A DNA stretch of 64,000 nt from Oxytricha trifallax (Eukaryota > Ciliophora > Spirotrichea > Sporadotrichida > Oxytrichidae), in contig ARYC01016985.1 of NCBI GenBank assembly GCA_000711775.1, forward strand, positions 1 to 64,000. The letters run 5' to 3'. Positions 57,581-64,000 of this stretch are shown here, piece by piece (the stretch's first letter is position 1; each line of letters starts with the position of its first letter). The notes under the pieces were generated by a model. It saw only the letters and a list, made by a program, of their open reading frames with translations, was not told the origin of the DNA and did not search any database. The position numbers and the translations under genes are program-made.

Positions 57581-57824
57581 TATTATATAAATTACATCAA
57601 TTTATATTATAAATTAATATATGGTCTAATAGAATTGCTACTGTGCAATATTTTTGAAGTATTAAATTATATAATTATAAAGTATAATTTATTATAATCT
57701 TAAGTCATTGTTATAATTCACACATTTATATAAAGAGAAGTATGTCTTTTTAAATTATAATATTAACTAAAGTTAATTGCATATTGGAAACTAATTAATA
57801 ATTATAATTCAATCATGAATTAGC

Positions 57825-59699
57825 AACAGCATGTTACTAATATTGCTATATTAAAAATTATTAAAGAGATTTATAAATCCTCGAAAATAAATAATTTATT
57901 TTAGAGGATTTATCCTATTTATACTCTTTTTCTACGACATAATATTAATGCTATATTTATTAATTAAATATTTGATATTCAAATTCTACCAAAAAGATTT
58001 TTGAATCTATTTTTATTTATTTAATATTACCTCTTCAAATAATAATTAATTTTACATTAATTACCTTTTATGTGTAAATGAATTTGTCTAACTATTATTA
58101 TATTATTATTATTATTAAAATAGATCGTCGCTGAAAAGCAAAAGCTCAAATATTCAAGGACAAATCTAGCAATAACATGATTAAGTTGACTTGAATTAAA
58201 TTTAGCCAAGAAATCAGGTATAAATTATCTCTCAAAATCTTAAGAAACAAGAGCAAAGTTACCAATAAGATTATACTTCAAATTAAAAAGTTTAGAATAA
58301 TTAAAGGGAGATAATATTTATCATAAATTATATTATATTAGATTTTATGTGAATTATCATTATTTTTTCAATATCCCTCCCAGAGACTTTATATTAGAAT
58401 AATTAATAGAAAATTAACAATAATTCATAAAAAAGTTAACACCGATAAATGCTTATAGAAAAAACAAAACCTCAGTAAAAAGCTTAAGATTTAATAGAGG
58501 AAACAAAACAATAAATATTTGAGGAATGTGATGACTATGAAATTTATTAAGAATTTAAAAGTTAAGAATAAAAAAGCAGCAAGTAATCCCACTTTTAAAA
58601 TGTACTGCAGTTTGTCATATATATATATATATAGGTATATATAATATATAATATATATATATATATATATATTAATAATAAAATATCGTAATTAAATATC
58701 ATAATATTTCCTGCTTCTAACAAAACTGTATTGCTATTAATTTTTTAAGTTCAGTGGAGAAAGTACATAATCTAAGTATAAAAATAAATCTAAACAATAA
58801 CAAACACCTCAGAATAACAATGAAAGCAAGGATTATCGAGGTAAATAACAATCGAGATTGAAATAGTAGAGCACTCAAAATTAAGATATTGTAGATATGC
58901 AAACACAGAAAATTGGTTCATTAGACAGTGGATATGTAGCTTTTTAAATAATACTAAAGTATATAAAGTATTAGTTTACTATTATTTAAAGCTATAGAAT
59001 CTAGAAAATTAAATAAAAATAATAGTATTGGTTAAAGTGAAAACATGAGATAAGAATTAAATAATTGATTATATTATTATGTTAAGTTCTTTTATAAGCC
59101 TTTATTTTATATGTGATTTTTTAAAATAAGAAGGATCAGAGTATCAAACTTATCAAGGTTAAACCTAAAACTAATAAGTGGGAAAATTACAGTAAAATTA
59201 GTTTAAATCCCCTAATCGTATAAACAGTAATCAGCACAATTAAAAGTAAATGAGCTTGGATTAATAATCTAAAATGCTAAAATAAACTAAGAGTAGTGCT
59301 ATCCTACAACCAATAGAGAAATCATACTATAACTAATTTAAATTAAATTTATATGAGATTGAATAATATTCATACAATAAAATCTACAAATTTATTATTG
59401 TTATTAAGTTTAAATTGTAAACCGAGTAGCCAGCATTTATAAGAAAGCAATAATTGCCACAAGAATAGAGTAATAAGAATTATAATAGAAACTCGGATAC
59501 CTTATTACAGTAGAGTAATTAAGTGACCTCATAGCGAGTCATAAAATAATACTAGAGATTGAATTCAATGGAGTCAGTTCCAAACGAATATAATTAATAG
59601 TTACACAATAACAATTACTATATAAATAAAATTTAATCAAGAAATTCAAATAAATTATTAATTTATGAACAACTCTTAATTAATTTTAATAACTATTGA
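57825..59699 (+). CDS. Gln/Asn/Ser-rich protein split by IESs, function unknown
   Basis: MNQQQHVTN starts at 57825. Further coding pieces are at about 58125-58310 (NIQGQIQQQHDQVDLNQIQ), 58440-58605 (LIEETKQQIFEECDDYEIYQ), 58750-58933 and 59137-59344. The last runs on to a TGA at 59699. Two joins are exact (pointers GGAT and TTTAAATT); the first three are not resolved. Because most Gln codons are TAA/TAG, the gene is almost invisible to a standard-code search. No family is recognised. It may be a separate nanochromosome gene or an upstream part of the next one; I found no pointer linking them. Confidence 0.65.
58615..58672. repeat. TA-dinucleotide microsatellite
   Basis: Interrupted (TA)n tract between two coding pieces of the Gln/Asn-rich gene, so probably inside an IES. 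Confidence 0.9.
58934..59136 (+). other. IES, pointer GGAT
   Basis: 203 bp; repeats at 58930-58933 and 59133-59136. Collapse gives GSLDSGSEYQTYQGQ. Confidence 0.8.
59345..59416 (+). other. IES, pointer TTTAAATT
   Basis: 72 bp; repeats at 59337-59344 and 59409-59416. Collapse gives SYYNQFKLQTEQPAFIRK. Confidence 0.88.
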
Positions 59700-59835
59700 T
59701 TAAATTTAACATTTGTAATTGAGTTGATTAGATTTATTATAATTTTCGCTTTAATTAAAACATTAATTTTTAATGATAATAATTTAATCTTCGAAAAATT
59801 AATTTCAAAAACTCATATTATCCTAGCATTAATTC

Positions 59836-62800
59836 ATGACTGATAGAGGTGGAAATTAGAATAATAACTAATCTAAGATTATCTAGCATGATGACAGACT
59901 AGAGTAGAGAGCAAATAAAATGAGACAAAAATTAAGCAGGGATTAAAAGCGAATTTAATTAATTTATTTTATATTTATAATTAATATCTATTGGAATTTA
60001 ATAGTATTGCTAAAAAAGTATTAACTAGACATTAGCATTATTAATTGTAGATATATTAATATATTAAGTAATAGCAAGATCTAGGACATAGTTCAATGAT
60101 TTCGATGCAGGAATCTAATTTTAAAACTGAATTTGAAAATAGAAGGAAGAGTAATTAATCCCAAACAAAGAATGCAAGGGATCTTATTTTTATTTGAATT
60201 GTACTAATACTTAAAAATCATAATATTAGTATTAATTTAAATTTTAAAATCATATATCCAATCAAGTACATGACATGCTAGTTTCAACTCCTATATCCTA
60301 ATTTTCAAATTAATAACAAAACCTTCAGAGAAATTAATCTACAGAACTTAATCCCTTAACTAATTCAAGAAATGCAATTCAAACAGGCAAACACTCAGTC
60401 AACCAAAATTTGATAGCTTATATTATAGAAGGTTTTTATAAGTTTAAGTTATGATAAAATATTCTATGACCCAATAAATTTGATAAACTTTCAAGCAGAA
60501 TAAATACTTCAGTAAACTGGATCAGCTGAAAATCTCTCCTTAGTTAGAAACTTACGAGGACAATTCAAATCAAGCGAGTCACATAACATTCAAAAAGTAA
60601 AATGAATTCCTAACACCACGACTCATAGAAACTAAATATCTATGGACTCGATAGACCAAGATTTTGAGGGGGCTTCTGCTCATCTTTTAGTTGCTCCAGA
60701 TGAAAATGAAAGCCAAAATTATCTACTTGGAAGTCATGAATCACTCTCTTCTCAAAGGAAAACTAATAAACTGGAATCTCAATATAAAATCAATCTGCCT
60801 AAGGTAAATAAGAGAGGCATTTAAATCGTGATTAGCAAGGATTAAACTTAAACAATAGTGGGAAATATCTAAAAACTCAATCATAAATTCTAGAACAAGA
60901 CTATCAAGTTAGAAACTATACTGCCTAACTCAAGCTAAACAATTTCAAAGCGAAATTTTGAGCGAAACTTGAAAAATGCTAATGAGGAGATTTAAAGATT
61001 GAGGCGAGAACTTAATGAGAAAAATAAGATACTGGATAATATTTCCACTATAGATCCTTCATCACAGAGAGTAGGGCGAGATACTATTCAGTCAAGTGCT
61101 AATGCCAGAGATTTATTAGGGGCATAAACTAAATCATTAACTCGAGATGTTAATACCTAAATGTAGCACAGAGAGTATACAATAAGTGGACTTGATTTGC
61201 ATTCAGAGCGTAAGACCAGTGAGAATATTAAATTAAAAAATACTCAATGGTGTTTTTTTTAACATTTTAATTACAGAATACTTTCAGAGTCAGAAAAGTT
61301 AAGTTACAAAGACAGAATACAGAAAACGAGTTGACTAGAGCAAGTAGTTAGCCAGTCTTAATTTCAAGAAGAAATATAATTTTTAAGAAAGATTAAGATC
61401 AGCTTACAGGAAGCGGCGAGCAAATATTTGATTATTAATTGAAAAATCAGCAATTAATTAATGACACCACGCATTAACAATATCAATCAGTTGATGTTAG
61501 CAACAGAATAGGGTCTGCTAATAATTTACAGAGTGTATTACTAATGAATAACACAGTTAAGAGCTTGGAGGAAACACCTTTGTCAAAGTAAAGCTAACTG
61601 CCTTAAATTGATAAATCATAAAAATCCCTGAGAAATAAAGATCCTCGTTTTAGAAAGTTTAAGGGAAGCATAGATGCAAAATTGCCCACTCAATAAATAA
61701 TTGACTCTCCAAAATAGTTAACATAAGAAGAGGTTCAAGCTTAAGTATAAATTCAAAAACTAAAATTGCAAATTTAAACTTCTTAAACATAGAACGCTTT
61801 GCTGAAAACCACAGATTTAGATATTCTCGAAGAAAGGGATGAAAATGAAGAAGATGGAGACAAATTAACGAGAGAGGGTTTTTACAAAAATTAGTAAGCT
61901 TCCCTTGATTCTTAAACCTTACGAATAAAAAAGCAACAGTCTTCTTAGAAGAGATTGGCTGTGAATTAATCAAATTAGGGCTTAACTACTTCTTAAATGA
62001 AATCTACTGCTGTCACAATGAAGTAGTAAAATAGCGATTGGAATGCGACTTCTAGCTAATCAAAGTTTAACTCAATAATCACTCCCAAAAATAACAGAGC
62101 ATCTCAAATTCAAGGATAGAAGAATGAAACAAGTTTTTTCAATTATACTTCCAAAGACTCTTAAACTATGGGACGAAGAAACAATAAATCTTAGAATGAA
62201 AAGCAAATTAAACCTGTCTTAAAGAACAACAAAATAAAGCAAAATTAAAATTCGAAATAAATCGAGATTCTAAACTAAGATCATGATAGATTAATTAACC
62301 CTGTAAATGATGAGCTTGAGACATCCCCTATATAAAGCTTTGATCCTAGTTAAGATGAGGAGCCTTACAAACCACTTATAGACTTAAAATAGAATTTTAA
62401 GGAACATAAAAAATTGCCACAAGTTTCCACGCCTAAAAGAGGATAATAAATAAAAAAAACTAAGGACAAACTTAAATCGAGTTTTGAACTGTTACAAGAA
62501 ATCCAAAAGAATGAATAAAAACTACCTAATACTTAGCAAATAAAAAATTTATCATAGTTTTAAGATTCACCAGCATTTGGTCATGAAATAGAAAATTCAA
62601 GCAATTTTATTAATACCAAAACTAAGACTTTTGAATACTAGCAAAATAAAGAAGTTTAAGATTTTTCATAAGAATTCATGCATGCTTAAAATAACGGTTA
62701 ACTTCTACAAGCCAGCAACAAAAACTTAATTCTGATACAAAGTACAAATCTCTAAAACTAAACTAAGCCTAGTAAAATGAATACTATTAAGCCTTTAGTT

Positions 62801-63310
62801 AAAAGGCTTGAAGTGTTTTACGAAGATGATATTGATGATGATGAATATAACCCAGATTTTAATTCACCTTCTCCTAACAAAGCTTAACAATCCTTTGATG
62901 ACAATCAAAATCAAATATTTGACGAAAATGCAGATGTTAGCTTCGATAACATTGGAGATGATGAGACTCCATAAATCTTTTCTGATACACTTTACACTCA
63001 AAATAACAACAAGTTCATATAACAGTAGTAACTAGACTCCAAAGAAGGAAATCTAATTAACCCCTTTGCTCTTAATACAGAAGAGGACAACATGCAAGAA
63101 TCCATGGATTTTATGACAAGTCTAGGAAGCAAGAAACTTTTCAATGATAGTTAAGTAAACAGTTAATAAGATAATCTCAATTTGAGGTCTAGCACTGCTT
63201 TAATATTGGACCGTAATAACAACTTGAGGGCTTCAGCAGTTAGATACAGCTAATTAGACAGTTAACTTCTAAAGAATTATTGGGTATTGACGTCAGCGCT
63301 TGCTACCTGA
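59836..63310 (+). CDS. Large polar protein with coiled-coil segment and acidic C-terminal part
   Basis: About 1,038 residues after five IESs, all resolved; the length closes in frame. The start is MTDRGGNQNNNQSK, then a charged helix (DRLEQRANKMRQKLSRDQ). A Ser/Gln-rich part follows, then a predicted coiled coil at about 60950-61030 (NEEIQRLRRELNEKNKILD). The body is long and polar, with acidic stretches near 61800-61860 (EERDENEEDGD) and 62820-62950 (FYEDDIDDDEYNPDF). The TGA at 63308-63310 lies inside the TGACGTCA array, so the last 7 or so residues may not be native. No family is recognised; a cytoskeletal or nuclear scaffold is a guess. Confidence 0.8.
59950..60068 (+). other. IES, pointer AAG
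   Basis: 119 bp. Collapse gives KLSRDQKQQQDLGHSSM. Confidence 0.75.
60174..60262 (+). other. IES, pointer AAT
   Basis: 89 bp. Collapse gives SNQSQTKNQVHDMLVST. Confidence 0.78.
60416..60485 (+). other. IES, 10-bp pointer AAATTTGATA
   Basis: 70 bp; repeats at 60406-60415 and 60476-60485. Collapse gives HSVNQNLINFQAEQILQ. Confidence 0.93.
60586..60627 (+). other. IES, pointer CATA
   Basis: 42 bp. Collapse gives SSESHRNQISMDSIDQD, linking to the long open frame from 60642. Confidence 0.82.
61245..61282 (+). other. IES, pointer AATACT
   Basis: 38 bp; repeats at 61239-61244 and 61277-61282. Collapse gives NIKLKNTFRVRKVKLQ. Confidence 0.9.
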
Positions 63311-63454
63311 CGTCAGCATTCGCTACCTGACGTCACCATTCGAGACATGACGTCACAGCTCACACATGACGTCAGGACATACCTAGTGACGTCAGGACAT
63401 ACCAAATGACGTCAGGAAAAAAGACATGACGTCAGGACTCGCTAGATGATATCA
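63288..63454. repeat. Tandem array of TGACGTCA palindromes at 20-bp spacing
   Basis: Eight perfect TGACGTCA sites start at 63288, 63308, 63328, 63348, 63367, 63387, 63407 and 63427; a ninth site at 63447 is TGATATCA. Spacing is 20 bp, once 19. The 12-bp spacers differ from unit to unit while the palindrome is constant. TGACGTCA is the consensus site of CREB/ATF-type bZIP factors in other eukaryotes. The array lies between the end of one plus-strand gene and the start of another 430 bp on. Confidence 0.95.
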
Positions 63455-63459
63455 TGACT

Positions 63460-63886
63460 TGGTTAAAGATTATTATAAAAAGAAAATATAAAAAAATAAA
63501 ATTATGATTTTACATCAAAAACCTTAAAGTCTATTATATTAATTATTATTAATATAAAATTTGAAAGCAATAGAAATCTCTAAATACTTATTAAAGAAAT
63601 TTTTTGCTAATTTCTTTTTGTAAATATCAATTATTTATTTAAGGATTACATTTTTTAACGATCACATTAAACAAATACACAGATTACCTATTCTAACAAT
63701 TTTTAATTCTATTTTGTTTTAGTTTTAGTGTTATATATGATATTTTTGAAAACCCCAAAATTTTTAATCCAAAATATTTAGTATATATTCTTGTTTGTTA
63801 AAAACTTATTTTATTTAAATAAGTATAACAAAAAAGATTGGAAATATTTTGATATTATCCCTGGAAATCACATCTTAGAGGGGAAG
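63460..63886. other. Intergenic, AT-rich
   Basis: Follows the palindrome array and precedes the next start codon. No further motif is seen. Confidence 0.5.
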
Positions 63887-64000
63887 ATGGAAACGATATC
63901 AAAGCAGATGGAGGAAGTACAATTCAATTAAAATAAACTGGGAATCATGAGGCTAGTACTGGAGAGACACATAGGCGGTGGAAGGAGTAGTTATTCTTAC
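63887..64000 (+). CDS. Start of a further gene, cut by the window edge
   Basis: An open frame of 38 codons begins METISKQMEEVQFNQNKLG and continues MRLVLERHIGGGRSSYSY to the edge. The sudden rise in G+C against the 430 bp before it supports coding. Too short to name. Confidence 0.55.

Noticed and set aside
58615-58672. TA-repeat as a promoter or origin
   Set aside because: A simple microsatellite between two coding pieces, most likely inside an IES.
24971-63310. Many in-frame TAA and TAG codons taken as evidence of pseudogenes
   Set aside because: The same genes have intact catalytic motifs and no in-frame TGA once IESs are removed; TAA/TAG are Gln in this lineage.
1-64000. CRISPR arrays, bacterial operons, ribosome-binding sites or rRNA/tRNA genes
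   Set aside because: Nothing of the kind was seen; the gene structure, code and introns are those of a ciliate nuclear genome.

Overview
The window reads as germline (micronuclear) DNA of a spirotrichous ciliate of the Oxytricha/Stylonychia type. Four things support this. (1) Long protein-coding stretches open only if TAA and TAG are read as Gln and TGA is the sole stop. (2) Transposons end in G4T4 telomere-like repeats, as in the telomere-bearing elements (TBE) of hypotrichs. (3) Genes are cut by short AT-rich internal eliminated sequences (IES) flanked by small direct repeats (pointers). (4) Genes lie very close together on both strands, separated by about 50-400 bp of AT-rich DNA. The exact species cannot be told. 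Region 1-9.1 kb is germline-limited: the right part of one TBE, a broken Rep/SF3-helicase element between 273-bp inverted repeats, and one nearly complete 5.3-kb TBE with an ATT target duplication, carrying remnants of a DDE transposase gene, a minus-strand '22-kDa-like' gene and a zinc-finger/kinase '57-kDa-like' gene. Region 9.1-25 kb is about 80% AT. It holds two paralogous minus-strand genes (A and B) for a ciliate-type membrane protein, split by large IESs, plus several non-autonomous inverted-repeat elements; one TBE-derived element sits inside an IES of gene A. Region 25-64 kb is gene-dense. In order: a Cys-motif coiled-coil protein; a two-membrane-segment (VMA21-like) protein; a single-pass coiled-coil protein; a six-blade kelch protein; CEP104; two tandem CAMK/SNF1-type kinases; a mitoferrin; a PGAP1 GPI-inositol deacylase; a FAM184-type coiled-coil protein; a membrane RING-H2 E3; several Gln/Asn/Ser-rich proteins; a small single-pass protein; and the start of another gene at the right edge. 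I could place 44 IESs by finding a direct repeat on both sides whose collapse restores the frame. For nine genes all interruptions are resolved and the spliced length closes to a multiple of three. All segments I could order are non-scrambled. The most striking unexplained feature is a tandem array at 63288-63454 of the palindrome TGACGTCA at 20-bp spacing, in which the spacers vary and the palindrome does not. Related cell roles recur in the gene set (CEP104 and FAM184 suggest cilia/basal bodies), but hypotrich genes normally end up on separate nanochromosomes, so I infer no operon-like cooperation.
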